Shown: positions 49,500 through 62,159 of the stretch, one piece after another
Layout: every line of letters starts with the position of its first letter
Position numbering within the stretch: the first letter of the stretch is position 1
NCBI RefSeq assembly: GCF_002775205.1
Contig: NC_036455.1
Span: forward strand, 3,138,501 to 3,202,500
DNA from: Xiphophorus maculatus
Lineage: Eukaryota > Chordata > Actinopteri > Cyprinodontiformes > Poeciliidae
Length of the DNA: 64,000 bases
Direction: 5' to 3'
The notes under the pieces: generated by a model
Databases searched by the model: none
What the model saw: only the letters and a program-made list of their open reading frames with translations
What the model was told of the DNA's origin: nothing
Made by a program: the position numbers and the translations under genes

Positions 49500-51430
49500 T
49501 TTAAAGAGCCACAGTGGCTTTGGAGTCTGAAATCTTTGATTCAAAGCAGAACCAGAACAACATTCACCTCTTCATTATCCAGTAAAGTACCTGAAAGTAC
49601 ATCAGTTTGTTCATCTTCTTGAAGTCACAATGGAGGATTTCAGGAATAACCAGAAGAGTGTTACAAAAAATATAATCTAAACACAGATTTCTTTACTATT
49701 TTATGTCATCCTTACAACCTGATTTGTTAGTTCACACAAGTTTTAAACAGAAAGTTTCTCTTTATGTTCTGTTTCACTTATTGGGAGAAATTCCTTGTAT
49801 AAATGGTGTTATTCTGCTGCCTGTGGAGTCAATCTAGGTCACTGTGACAGCTGGTCCAAGACTGAAGCAAGACCTCTGATCTCCGGCTGCTCTTTGAGCA
49901 CTGACATTTCCTTCCCAGACTGTCACCTGGGTGTCAGATTCCTCAGGTGTGCAGAGCCAAGAGATGCTGTTGAATCACGGGACGGCCACCACAAAGCACC
50001 ATTCACTGGCTACACACTTTCCCCATCTTATTTTTCTTACTAGGCAACAAAAACATACAGGATGACTGCATAAATCTAGTAGTAAAAAGCTAAATGTTTA
50101 GCCTTAACAAATACACTCTACGCAGAGAAACAGGGTTTATAGAGGTTGTGTTATTTTTGATTTTCTGTTTTGTGGTTCTATAAACATCTTGTTGGGATTT
50201 GTTCTTGTTTCTTGTGGTCTTTGCTTTCCCTGCTCCAGTGTGCTGAATGGGGCAACACATCTAAAACCAACACTAACCCTCTGTTTGTGACACAAAATAA
50301 AGCTATGTGACTTTTATATACAGAGAATGAAAGCAAATGGTTGATTCGGTCAAATATCTTGCATATTAGAGACTTGGTTAATTTAAAAATGCTATTAGTT
50401 ATGTTTAAAACTAGAAAAAAATTATTGCCAAACGTTCTTTGCCCTTACAAAGAACTGTGATAGAAATAACAGAGGGAAGTACGATTTCCAAAGTAAAACT
50501 GTTTGTGCTTTCTTAAAAACAATTATGCATTTTGGTGCATGGAGTAAAAACGATGGAACAATTTGTATAAGGAGTTAATAATGTTATGTTATGTTTATAA
50601 TGTAATGTTAATATTTAGTAATGAGGAGAATAATATATTGTTTACAACTTGTATTGGTAGTTTAATGCGTACGGCCATGAAAACGTAATTAAGAAAGGGA
50701 CAAGTTTATACAAGATTTGTTCTTCTTTCTGCTCCCTTTTCCCTTATTGGTAACTAGTAAGAGAATGTTTCTGAATTAATAATGTAATTTGCTAAATCAA
50801 GTGAATAAACTAATTGATTTTAGTCAGAGATATCTCTGCTGTCTTCTCTAATGTTTTCTAACAAACACACTCAGGTTCGCTCCATTTATTCTATCAAGAA
50901 AGAAAATCAAGGTGGTGGTTAACATCAGTCCAGCAGCTTCTGCCCCTATACCTTAAATAAAATATAATAAATAACCCTAAACAACAGAGGTGTATGAACA
51001 GCCGACAGCAGTTAACAGATAAAATTAAACATAGCTAAAGCGCACTATATGTACATGAAACATGGCAAAATTACATACAAAACCATGTATATGAATGAAT
51101 TTGTCTAAAATGTATGTTAAAATATAATACTTGTAAAAAAAAACATAGAGCTGATCCTAAAACATACCACAGTCACAGACAACAGAAAAGAGGGGAGGAG
51201 CTGTCAGTTACTGGTTGCTACGGTAACCACCAACCGTTAAGAGCAGCGTAACTAACGTTCCTTAATATCAGGAGAAATATCTTTTTGACCAAACAGAAAT
51301 GAATTTGAAGAATAAATAAACACATTTTGATGAACTCCGCATCTGTAACGTTGTTAAAATGAACCCCGGTTACAAACGGATGTCACGCTTTTCAGATTTT
51401 CTTCCGTAAAAGAAATCATAAAACCTTCTG
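49500..51430. other. intergenic, nothing named
   Basis: Mixed AT-rich sequence. 50560-50830 resembles the tail of a fish LINE (ACAAGATTTGTTCTTCTTTC, CTGCTCCCTTTT) but only weakly. 50870-51260 is more complex but unassigned. Confidence 0.35.
50369..50480 (+). repeat. dispersed repeat, partner of 53640-53750
   Basis: GACTTGGTTAATTTAAAAATG, ACTAG-A-A, ATTATTGCCAA and GATAGA(A/G)ATAACAGAGG occur in the same order at about 53642-53745. Probably two LINE or DNA-element tails; family unknown. Confidence 0.6.
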
Positions 51431-51590
51431 TCACTTTAGATCATCTTAGTCAATGATTCACTACGTTGTGTTGGTTTATCAACATAAAATCCCAACAAGA
51501 TATACTGAAGATCGGGGTGGCAGCGTGACAAAATGTGGACAACTACAAGGAGGATTAACACTTTTGCGAAGCACACAATAATATCCATAA
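51430..51590 (+). mobile_element. Tc1-family nonautonomous tail
   Basis: TGTGTTGGTTTATCAACATAAAATCC (in blocks), GACAAAATGTGGACAACTAC and ACACTTTTGCGAAGCACAC match the common fish terminus that ends TACTTTTGCAAGGCACTG. Confidence 0.6.
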
Positions 51591-51934
51591 ACCTTCCTTC
51601 AGTACCACATAAGCTATGACAGACAGTTATATACATTAAATCGGACACTGCTCACCTCTTTGACCTTTCTTTCAATTTCACTTGCCATCATGCTTGTCTC
51701 ATTTCATATGTCATAAAGAATGTCCTCTCGCGACTTTATAACCCTTGGCTTTCCATTTGTCCAATCTGGTAGGCAAAAAGGATCCGTCATCTCTGCTCTA
51801 ATGAGATTTAAAACAACTTTTAAAGAGACTCAGATATTCAAAAGACATTTGGAAATGCTCTTTGGGCTTTTGATATTGATTTATTTTGTGCTGTTCATCA
51901 GATCAGAGTGCAAAGTGAAAGTAATAGGGATGAA

Positions 51935-52030
51935 CAGATCCACTTTTTTCATTTCCGATACCTGAGGTTTAGTATCGGCTGATGCCAATATCAGCGCTGA
52001 ATCGATTTAAAGCTTTAATTTTTTTTTATA
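51935..52030. repeat. ATCGGCTGATGCCAATATCAG-type repeat fragment
   Basis: GATCCACTTTTTTCATTTCCGATACCTGAGG... with TATCGGCTGATGCCAATATC resembles a widespread fish repeat built of (A/T)TATCGG and GATACCGATA words. Only a fragment. Confidence 0.4.
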
Positions 52031-52554
52031 AACACAGACATATGCTGGATTACAAATTTATTTAATATCATTGCACTAGTACAGCACACTTAAACACACC
52101 AAAAGCTTTACAAGCTTGGTCAAACATATAAAAGCAACACCTTAATTTGTTCAGTCAGTACAACTGGGAGTATAACAGCCAACAAAGCAGCTGAAGCTGA
52201 CAAAAACAACACGTTGGTCGAACACGTAAAAAATAAACTAACACTGTGAAATTAGGAATTCTAATTATAATGTAAAATAAATAATAAAGCATGATGTCAC
52301 TCAGAGCACAAAGCATAGAATTAGATGGAAAATTTCTGAGGTTATTCTTAAAATCTCAGAGCTCTTTTGAGAAAAATGTAACCCTCCTTTATTCTCTATC
52401 GACAAGACGCCGTCATATTTCTGCGTGATTTTGTAATTATGTATGAATTGTTTTCATTTAGGTCTTTGATGTACCCAAAATGTTCTCATAACTTTATACT
52501 TGGGATCATTTTTTATGTAATTTTTAAATCTTAAATTATTGATGTTTTGATCTG

Positions 52555-52705
52555 TTACTCTGCACTTGAGTAGCCTATTTACCAAATACTTTTTTACTCT
52601 TACTTGAGTAATTTTTTTTTAGACTTTTTAAGTTTACTTGAGTAAAAATATGTTGTAGTAGTTCTACTCTTACTTGAGTACGATATTTGGATACTCTACC
52701 TCTGG
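52555..52705. repeat. TACTCTTACTTGAGTA short tandem/dispersed repeat
   Basis: TACTTTTTTACTCTTACTTG, TTTACTTGAGTAAAAATATG and TACTCTTACTTGAGTACGAT are irregular repeats of TACTTGAGTA. The string is common in fish genomes. A diverged relative lies at 34505-34600. Confidence 0.6.
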
Positions 52706-52873
52706 TGGAGAAAAGTGTCTTAGTTCCTTTTGTTTACTGGGATTTATGAAAGTAGCAACATAGATTTCAACAAATCTGAAATACTTTTTAAACTGTAGGG
52801 GTTTATGCTTTTTATTGAATAGTTTTTGTTGTCATATTTTTTGTGTTTTATCTCTGAACTGACTCCTCTGTAG

Positions 52874-53336
52874 GTGACTGCATTCTCAGTTTACCTGCCG
52901 CAGCAGTCGATGCTGACTCGACTTGTCATGGTTCTGGTTCATCCTTTCTCTAATGTGACATACATCCTTAATAACTTCCTGAACATTTCACTCTTCTGCG
53001 TCAGTTTCTGCGGATGCCCTTCCTCCCAGCGCCCACACCCCCTCCCGGCCGTCCTGCGTCACCTCCATCCCGGCTGCTGGATGGGGAGGGAGTGGGCAGT
53101 TCACGGTTTCATTTGTGGCGGCACTTTCTCCATCTCCCTCCTTTCTCCCCGAGCCTCCGAGCCTGTCGGTGCACGGCTGCAGCTCCAGCTTGTATCTACC
53201 TGCGCAGAGCATCCAGCTGCTTCCCCCCCTGACCGGACAGACGCACTGCAGCACGCAGAGAGGAGCTGACGGAACCTTCTTGTACCGAGCAGTCAGGCCG
53301 TCCTGCTCCAGCTGAAATGCTGCTGACACCAACCAG
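52874..53336 (+). promoter_or_regulatory. CpG-richer candidate promoter/first exon of an unidentified gene
   Basis: About 53020-53330 is the most C+G-rich patch of the right third. CTCCAGCTGAAATGCTGCTG opens a frame (MLLTPTR-) that meets a good donor, AACCAG before GTAGGC, with GT at 53337-53338. About 10 kb without any coding sequence follows, as expected for a long first intron. No protein identity can be given from seven residues, and the ATG may be untranslated. Confidence 0.35.
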
Positions 53337-54094
53337 GTAGGCTTTTCATTCGCTTCATGTCTTAATAATGATTTCATGCCGTCTTTTTTTTTTTTTTTTT
53401 GCGCTTTGCGTTGTTACGGAGTCAAGTTCATTGCAGCTGCACCTAAGAGTGAGGTGCATTACTGTGCAAAAGTTTTAAACCATCCCATCATCTCTTTAAA
53501 CTTTGCTTCGATCCTAACAGGTTTTTAGTGTTTTAATGGGGATTTTAAAGTTTTTCTTGGACTTTGGTTGCTTTGGCATTATATTTCTTCAGAGTCGATT
53601 ACATTAAGTGCCAGTCCAATAAATTAAGATTACCATGAGGGACTTGGTTAATTTAAAAATGATATTACTGTGCGCTTAAAGCTAGACAGAGATTATTGCC
53701 AATTAATTTACAAAAGTTTGTTTTTCATAAGATCAAGCGATAGAGATAACAGAGGTGAACCTGTGCGTGTGGTTTTCTAAAATATTTGGAAATATGGATC
53801 TTTAATTTCAATTTTAACAATATTGACTGATTCAAGAAACATAAATGAAACTGAACTGTTTAAAACTTCTAGAAAATGTAAAAAAAAAAAAAAAAAAAAC
53901 ATGTAAAAAGTGAATTAGGACCGCGTTACATTTAAATTACTTTTAAAGTTACACAGAAGGATCCTTCTGTTTTTTGGTGATATGCAAAGAAAAGATCTTT
54001 GTTCCCATTAAGGACAGACAGAACAGAAGTTTGCTAGAGATAATTCTGGAATAGATAGATTAGTTTTATGCTGAATAATTAATTAAACCATATG

Positions 54095-54300
54095 CATCTT
54101 GGCCTGTCATGAAAGCAAAATGTCCCAGAAATTATTGTGCTAAATGGTAATATTGTTGTTTTGAGACCATTTTCTAGTAATATAACATAAGTCCACTCTC
54201 TCAAAGATCAATGAACTTTAATTTCTAATGAACATTTAACACTGCACCTGGAAGACATTTTAAATATCCAAAATAAATAAACAAAACAACCGAAACAACA
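54095..54300 (-). mobile_element. GGCCTGTCAC-type MITE, copy on the minus strand
   Basis: The complement reads TTTTAGTTGTTGTTTCGG...; AATGGTCTCAAAACAACAAT; CACAATAATTTCTGGGACAT; CATGACAGGCC. It is the reverse orientation of the 31.42-kb copy. Confidence 0.65.
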
Positions 54301-54499
54301 ACTAAAATGGTTACTGAAGTCTTTGTAAACAATTGTCCTCAAAGAAAAGGACTTGTGGAGACCAAAGCACCAGATTTAAAACTTTTGTTATTCACTCTTT
54401 GGTTGAACAAGATAGAAAAATGAGAAAAACAATCATGCATATAGAAATGATCAAGCTCATTTTAATTTATCATGTGATTAGTAGATTTATTGAGACAGG

Positions 54500-54960
54500 C
54501 TTATATGTACAGCATTACAGGAAAAGACCGTCATGCGAACAGTGAAGCATGAAGGTGGAAGTGTCATAGTTTGTGGATGCTTTGCTGCTGCATCATCTGA
54601 TTCATCGTGATTTCTACCACATATTAAAGGATGTTGGAGAAAAATCTGAAGTCATGGGTCTGAAACTGGACCCTGCAACACGACAGTGGCCCAAAACAAA
54701 CCAGTAAATCCACCAAAGACAAGCTAAAAATGTATAAATGTAAGAGCCTGTATGAGTCAAATCCCAGATCTCAACCCCATAGAGACGCTGTGCTCAAAAA
54801 TATCACAACTGAAAGTGAGCAGAATGGTGAACTTTCTTTCTTCTGATGTCAGACACTGTCAGATGGCTTCAAGAAGCGCATCAGCTTTCCAGACATTTCG
54901 TAATCAAGAACTGAATATTTAATGAGGTGTCCCTATTTTGTCACATCACACTGTAGCCGA
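54500..54960 (+). mobile_element. Tc1/mariner transposase remnant
   Basis: Successive plus-strand pieces resemble Tc1 transposase: VKHEGGSVIVCGCFAAA, HILKDVGEKSEVMGLKLDPA, a QWPKTNQ-like QHDNDPKHTSK relative and LNPIETLCS-like LNPIENLW. The frame is broken repeatedly. The end CCCTATTTTGTCACATCACA is like the 3' terminus. Confidence 0.75.
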
Positions 54961-56789
54961 CACAGTAGATAAGAGATAACCATCTTCCAGTTGTTTGCCA
55001 GTAATGACTCTCTTCTTTGGGAACCACCATATTGGTACAAAATTTATATTTATCAAACTAATCTATGTGTAATAGCTTTAACTAAATAAATCAGAACCTA
55101 GTATGTCCTTGTGGCATCTACCAAATTAACTAAATTAAAGTTGTTTATTGTGTTTAGACACAACACTAAAACATATTTTACACAGCCACAAACTGGCTCC
55201 ACAGACATGACAACATTTATGATATTTATTAAATTAACAATAAAAATAAAGCGCTGAACAATAGAATAGCAACCAGTGCAGCAACATTCAATTGCATGTG
55301 TTAAATACTTAAAACAAACAAATGATGGAGAGAAAAACAAGAGGAAGGGAGATTTTAAAAGGCTGAAACACAAATATCTCAGTCAATCAATGCTCTGCTG
55401 CCTTAATCTAAGACGAACAGATGTTGAAATACAAGAAAAGAATGTCACGTATACTTTCATAACTTTTTCCCATTTAAATTCAGACCACTTTATTTTACAT
55501 GGCTCCAGTTCTGAACGTATACCACCCCATGCTTCATGATCCAACCTGGATCAAAATGATCCAGTTTGGTGGTTTCGATACATCCAGGCTCAATATGATC
55601 ACTATCAACTGTGACAAGTTGGGTTAAGAAGACAGAAAGGAGACAGATAATGAAATGCAAATGAAAACCCCAAAGAGAACTGATCATTGATGGCAGTAAG
55701 AGCATTCCCATTGGTTCTGTACAGAGAAGAGCAATTCAAAGTAACTCAAAAGGCCTCGGGCTGGCAGGACTTTTAATGTGAAAGAAAAGCAAAGAGAGTA
55801 CAAAAAGGTAAGAATGGTAAGAAAATGGGAGAAAAGTGCAGGAGCATTATGTCCTCCAGCAGCCATTAGCAGAAGAAGAAGTTCAAGATAATCCAGAGGC
55901 TTAAGTTTTTAAGTCTAGTGTTGAAGGTCCGAGTGGTGGGGATAAAATTTATCTGAAAGTAGCCAAGTTCTGGATATTTAGAAAGCCAATACAAACCATT
56001 CAAAAAATAATGATAATAAGAAAAAATCTTGACTTATTGGGGACAAAATATAAACAAATGAGGGGAAAATAATTATTTTTACCCAGTTCTGTAGCTGTGA
56101 AAATTTGCATTATAGTTTTTAATCAGCATTTTTGTCAAGATAAAAGCAAAATATATATAGCATATTCATAAACCACAGGTTTTTATGTACCCTGGAGATC
56201 CAGGATGCTGCTTTTAGTTTTGAGTGCTTTCCCCAAATGCTACCTCACTTTCTGCAGTTCACCTTGAGGCGCAGGTAAATTTAAGTAATGGACACAGAGA
56301 GCGCCAGTGGTCACATTCAGTCATGTAGCCTTCTTTTTAGTAGCTTCTGTTATATAATGCTTCAATGGATTCTGGAGTTTAACACTAGGTAAAGATGTGA
56401 AGATTCAGATATAATATTCTGTCTTTGCTTGTAATGGTGAATCAGCATTCAGTACTCATTTTTATGAAACTACTTAAAAAAATGTCAAGCAACTGCAAGT
56501 TTCAAGAGTATTTCATTGGGAAAACACTACATTTGACTTTGAACCTCAGTATGGGATTTAAAATGAGTCCCTGCTCGTTTTTAAAGGCATCAATCTGAAA
56601 ATCACTACCATACCTTTTCTTATCCATCCATGTTTAGTTTTCTTCTTGTACCTTTGACAGAAAAACACACTGTAATCAACCTGTATTATCTAATGATTTG
56701 TATTATTAATCTAAACGTATTACATAGTTCCTTCCTGGTAATGTTAACTGAACAGACCTATTTTTGCAACTGATTGCTTTAATCAATTC

Positions 56790-57300
56790 ACTTTAACTAA
56801 ACTCTAGTTCGTTTGTCCAGAAAGTCAGGCTCGTTTGTGGAGGTGTGAATGCGCAATCGGACTCTGATCCGGACCAGAAAAGAAAACTCTGGTCTGCCCA
56901 AACACCAAGTTATCGGTTCAGTTGAAGTGAACGATGGTGCGGTCCGAATGTGAACGCTATCCGACTGGGTACTGCTCCAAAAGCAGGATACGAACCACAT
57001 AGCAGAGCATTGTGGGTAAAAATAAATGTGGGGTCTAGCGCTACAGGGAGAAATGGCTCATCGTTTTTCACCAGAGACAAAAGAGAAATCCTACAACCGC
57101 TAAAATCTGACGCTACTCCGTTTTTGTTTACATTTTGTGAAGCAGGAAGTTGCGCTGGTTTTCTTTGTTGGTTTTTGTGTCGTTTCCTTCAATTGTTCCT
57201 GGTGCAGCGCCACCTCAGGCAAGGAGGTGAACAGGTTTTTTAATTAGTTTGGTTCATCTTTCACACAGTCCAGTGTGAAAGCGAACTGAAAATGTAGAAA
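56790..57300. mobile_element. nonautonomous DNA element, TTCGTTTG/CAGTGTGAAAGC type
   Basis: TCTAGTTCGTTTGTCCAGAA, GGTGTGAATGCGCAATCGGA, ACGATGGTGCGGTCCGAATG and TTTCACACAGTCCAGTGTGA are phrases of a common fish nonautonomous transposon with 'gtgtgaacgc' words near both ends. The class is not certain. Confidence 0.55.
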
Positions 57301-57880
57301 ATGTTGCGATTTTGGTCCCCAACTGAAGCGAGTCTACTGGTTTATCAGGTGTTCAAACATCGTAAAACTCACTCATGATGAACTTTTCTATTTTACTTCC
57401 AAGAAGTCAAGCTTTCTTGTAATGTTTTATCATAATCAATGGCTTTCCAGACATGCTGAAGGTTTTGTTGTGATTTTTCTTATTTTCTATTCAATCTTTT
57501 TTATGAACCCTTTTGAAAATTAAGAATGCTCACATACAGAGGAAATAAGATACCTGATGGAGTTATAGTTCAGAGTTAGTTAGTGGTTTTACAAACAGAA
57601 AAACATTCCTCTCAAAATGACCAGGTACTGCAGTGAAAATAAGTGGAAACATAGTTTGAAGCTTTTCCAGACCCACTGGATGGTGAATCATAGTGGGTGG
57701 CTTTCTGGCACAGAGATGCTGTGGGGAGTCATCCTGGTGGTTTTTCTTGGAGATGTGCAAGCGGAAGAGGAAAAAAGCCTGTATTATGGTGTCAAGTTAA
57801 TACTCTAACAGATAATTAACTTAATTTAGAGGCATTGGTCATTTCAGGTACGTCAAATGACATGTAATTTTCCAACCTTT

Positions 57881-58085
57881 CTTTTTATTTATCACCCCAC
57901 CAGGGGTCTTTTTGTGGACTCTAGTGTCCCCTTTTCAAAGTAGGCTAACCGGAAAGAAGTAGGCTAACCGGAAAGGGGGGAAGACATGCGGTAAACGTTG
58001 TCGGGTCCGGGAGTCGAACCCGCGACAGCCGCATCGCCTCTGAATGTGGGTCGCGCTAACCCCTCCGCCACCACGGCACACTCCC
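57881..58085 (-). mobile_element. tRNA-type SINE, copy D, with 12-bp target duplication
   Basis: Flanked by TTTCCAACCTTT at 57869-57880 and 58086-58097. It retains the best internal promoter: box A GTGGCGGAGGGGTTAGCGCG and box B CGGGTTCGACTCCCGGACCC on the minus strand. The tail contains a local tandem duplication of AAGTAGGCTAACCGGAAAG. Confidence 0.9.
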
Positions 58086-60239
58086 TTTCCAACCTTTTTA
58101 AGGTATCTTAAAACCAAAATTGTTTTACTGAATGTCTTATTTTACTCTAAAAAAAAATCTCTGCCCAGTCTTTCGTGGAGGCACACTGTTAGTTTGTTGG
58201 ATACTTGGACGTTAAGAGTAATTGTTTTGCATGTAGTAGGTAGAGCTTGCCATATTACACAAACATAAAATCTAGACTTAAACAGAAGTCTGTCATAATA
58301 CCCCAAAACCAAATTCTTAGTCCAAGTAAAGTTGTCAAATTAATTAGTATTTTGATACATTAAAGATATATATTTTTAATTACTTTAAGTTGTGCGATTT
58401 TTATCACGTTTGGCACACAACTTTGCACAGCATTGCTCCAGATATTATCCCTTTCTCTCTGTTGTATCAACGTACCTGATGGCTGAGAATCACAAAGGTG
58501 AAGCTTAAAAGTTTCTGGAGGAAAACCTTTGCGACTTTACTCAAACATTTGCATGGAAAGTGTTGTTTGGATGTATTTTACCTGGAGTGAAAAAAGAAAG
58601 CAGGAGGATGTCTATCGGCCCTTATGCAAGCCGGTGATTCCTAGAAAACATTAGATTTTCAAACTTGTTACTTCTTTCAAACACCTTAAAGCCCAACTCC
58701 CTGATGCTTAAAAGGTTAACAAAGCTCCTTTATATATAGCAGCAAACTGTTGAAGATGCCGGAAAACTACAATAAAGAAGGTGCAACATTAACCACAAAC
58801 CTCACCACTCCATTACTCCCCCACTTTGTTCAGGCCTAATGAAAAAACAAGTAATGTTAAAGAAAACGGTATACATGCTACAAATTTTTGTGTTGTAGTA
58901 GCTTCTTTAATTTTTCTACACTGGTGTTAGCTAGTTAGGTCTGTTTTAGTTAGCTTACGTAGCTAGCAGCTAATGGTTTACGAGTCAGTCTCATAGTGCT
59001 GATGAAAGGTTTGTATGTTGCCTTTCACTCTGTCAATGTCAAAATGCTGCCATACAAATGATTTTAAAGCAGTGAAGTGGTCATGTTTATGTAGCCTAAT
59101 CTTGCCCAAAGCAGATAGCAACGTTAGCATAGTTGCTGCTAACGGTTAGCTAGCTGTTGTATCTTGTCTACCAGAACTGGTTAGTTCTTCTTCAAAGCTT
59201 TTGTTACTCTGTTACATAGATCTTTCGGCAGAACATTTGTTTGTTGTTTTTTTGTAGGTTTGTGTTTAAATTTAGGGACTAAAACTACTAGGCTATTATA
59301 GTTGTGAACCTGTTAGCTTTTCCTATCACCCAGTTCTTTTTTCGGCAGCCCAAGGAATATAGCTGGAGTCAGTTTTAGTTTCCACAAGCCAAAGTCTAAT
59401 TTATTTGTGACCACATATATAGTTTTACAGCGCTGGTCCCTTTATGCGTTGTGAACACCACAGATAGAGTAAAGTAGTTAGAGTATTTAATATTTATCTT
59501 AAGATAATACGCTGGACTCAGGCACACACCGCAATGTAATTAGCCATATGCTAATACTGTGGGCAGGCCAACGTCTGCACAGGTCAAGTCGTTGGAGTGT
59601 GTCTGTTGCTTTTGGCATGTAGCTAACTGCAACAAAACTGATAGTAAAAGACCTTGAAGGCACTGCAGTGCTCTGTTGTCAGCTCCACATAATATAATCT
59701 TTTTGATTACACTAATCAAAAAGAAAGTTCCCATGAAATTCCATAAAGCTTACAAAGGGTTTTCCAGTTCTCAACCATGTGAATAAATCAGAATTTATCT
59801 GAAACTCCATGAAGCTTACAAAATGTAACCACACAAACCAGCTGGTAAATTGTTAATATTGTTTCACACACAGTGATCACAAATAAGTTAACTCTAACAA
59901 TTAGAATATAACATTTCAAAATAAGAAATACATGCTGAAAAGCTCTAATTTAAGTGATTGAAATGATAAATCAACAAAAGAATTAACATGTTGGAACTTT
60001 TTTAAACAAATGCAAGAAGCTTCTTTGTTTTAAATAGCCTATAGTGCTGTTTCTTGCAACAAGAAAACCACAAAGTCAGCAGAAAAATATGTTTTAGTGA
60101 GAATTCAGCTTTCTGTTTAAATCGACCTTTTGTGTGCCGGATATTGCATTAGGTCTTATTGGTGTTTTGCATGAGAATCTCTACTTTTTACTGCATGTAA
60201 TTGTAATGCAACCACATTAAAATCAAAATTCTGGGGTAG

Positions 60240-60510
60240 ACCGAGCGTACTCGTAGAGTAAAAAGCTTGAGCGCCACATTTACACCTCGTAAAAGGTCAA
60301 TTAGTGGCCTTTAGAGAAGATGTGTGTTGTTCCATCTCAGCACTCCTCCGAGCTCGCTGCACATCCGTCAAACAGACGTGTTTGACCTGGCTGAATTGGG
60401 ATCACGAGTCATTTTCTGGCTTGTTGGTTGGAACCGGGGATGAGGTCTCCCTGTATTGACAGTGATGTAAAACTCTACAGAGACCACCCATGAGACGCAG
60501 GGGGAATTTA
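60240..60510. other. possible conserved noncoding element
   Basis: Complex, unique sequence (AGGTCAATTAGTGGCCTTTA, CAGACGTGTTTGACCTGGCT, TGAATTGGGATCACGAGTCA, CCTGTATTGACAGTGATGTA) with balanced composition in AT-rich surroundings. The CAATTAG, CACGTG-like and TGACAGTGA words are factor-site-like. Confidence 0.35.
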
Positions 60511-60899
60511 TTTACAGTGCAACATTTGCAAAAATGGTGTAACCACGCTCCTTATGTTTCTTGATCTACTGAATATATTTTAAAGCAATCCTTAGGCTAA
60601 CATATTTTAATGTTTCAATGACGAAAACAGAGTTACTTTGTTGACACTTTTTATTTGTCTAATTAGGTAAGATTTAATGAATTTTTAGTGTGTTTGCTAG
60701 TTTTTATTAGCTATTATTAGTTTAATGTTGTTTAGTTTCAGTTTACTTTTTATTTGCTATAGTAGTAGTTTTTGTTTTTTCCTTTTTTTAAAATTTTAGG
60801 TACAGAATTCAAAAGGGTTAAAGTATTTTATTGTGATTATGTATACATTGATTGGGTAAGGAATATTTAATTGAAGGTATCATTTTCAGAAAATGTATT

Positions 60900-61034
60900 C
60901 AATTATTGTTGGACAAGAAACAACAATTGTTTGGTGTTTTCTACCAACTTTTGCTGTTGCTATTTTGCGGGCTAGCATAAGTGTTAGCCCGCAACAGTTT
61001 ATGTTCCTACACAAACGTAAACTGTTTGTGTGGG
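60900..61034. repeat. cluster of three hairpins
   Basis: Arms CAATTATTGTTG/CAACAATTG (60900-60929), TGCGGGCTA/TAGCCCGCA (60966-60993) and CCTACACAAAC/GTTTGTGTGGG (61006-61034), each with an 8-12-base loop, follow one another in 135 bases. Confidence 0.7.
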
Positions 61035-61289
61035 AGAAAAAAAAAATCAATTTCACATCAGTTTAAAAGGCAAATAGATCCATAAACACAAAAACGATGG
61101 ATAACATTTCTATAATTTCAGTATGTTTCAGCTAATTTACAATATAGTCCTAGTTAGTTATAGGATTTTCCCATTAATCACAGTTTTCATTTATCTCAGT
61201 TAACAAAAATGTTTTCTCAGTTTTAGTTTTTGCTAGTTTTAGTTAGCTATAATGATGTAATAGTCTGGAGCTAATCTGTGTTGACGGGA

Positions 61290-61880
61290 TAACACATTGG
61301 CTGCAGTTTGCAGACCCCTAAATGCACTGGGTGCCATTGATTTCAGCTTTTCTTCAATGCCGTTTAAACAAGAGGAGCTGCGAGCCTTCAGTGGCAAATG
61401 CGATATAAAGATGGCACAACACCCAGCAACCGCAATTATTCTCCTCTCCCATCAACTTGATTCACAGACTGTCATTTGGGCCTAACAGTGCGGGCGTTTG
61501 AATCAGTGTCCGTGGTCTTAATGCTTCTGTTTCTCTTCTACAAAGCCTGGTGCACAGCGATCCTAAGTGCTGAAAACTTCCCTTTCCAGCCATGAAAAGA
61601 GAGAGAAAAAGAAAAGAGAAACAGTGTGCGAGTGTGCCAGTGGCCTGTCCTTTAATTTTCCATGCAGCCTTTTGTGAGGGAGTTGGTATGAAGTGAAAGC
61701 ACAGTGTGCAGCTGTCCCCTTGGCTCCATGCTTGGTCTTTTATGAGACGTTTTCTTGTCAAGAATACTAATAGTGATACCAGCCTTGTAGAGTCCAGCCA
61801 GCTGCCAGGAAAACAGACGGCAATTATACTGCCATAAGAGAAGGCCATTTCACTTGACAAAAGTCAACGAGGTCTATTTG
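61290..61880. other. possible conserved noncoding element (~0.6 kb)
   Basis: The longest complex non-repeat stretch in the right third, e.g. CAGACTGTCATTTGGGCCTA, CGTTTGAATCAGTGTCCGTG, CAGCTGCCAGGAAAACAGAC and CGGCAATTATACTGCCATAA. It has no coding signature over its whole length and no relatives in the window. Confidence 0.35.
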
Positions 61881-62159
61881 TGCCGACTCATTTCAAAGGA
61901 ACTGTTTCACATAAATGTAGAAAGTATAAATGTATTAAGTCTTTTTTATGCTTCAGTCCAGAGGTTATAACTTTATTAATATAATATGTAGTCTTGGGTT
62001 TTGACTCCAACATCCACTTTTTAGTTTTGGATATTTTTATTCAGATAGGTCTGTCTGGGTACCTTTTTTATTTCAATTATTTAAATAATACTTATTTTCT
62101 TATAGCTTTACTAACATATTCGTTTGTTTTGTTGTTGCTCTGCCTCTGCAATAGTTTCT

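Noticed and set aside
49795-50043. 82-codon frame with Cys-rich CHLGVRFLRCAEP text
   Set aside because: A faint resemblance to a sulfatase-modifying-factor motif was considered but key residues and context are missing.
52988-53377. 129-codon minus-strand frame in the GC-rich patch
   Set aside because: GC-rich patches keep frames open by chance; the plus-strand promoter and donor explain the region better.
54500-54960. Tc1 remnant as a functional transposase gene
   Set aside because: Only scattered motifs in several frames; the copy is long dead.
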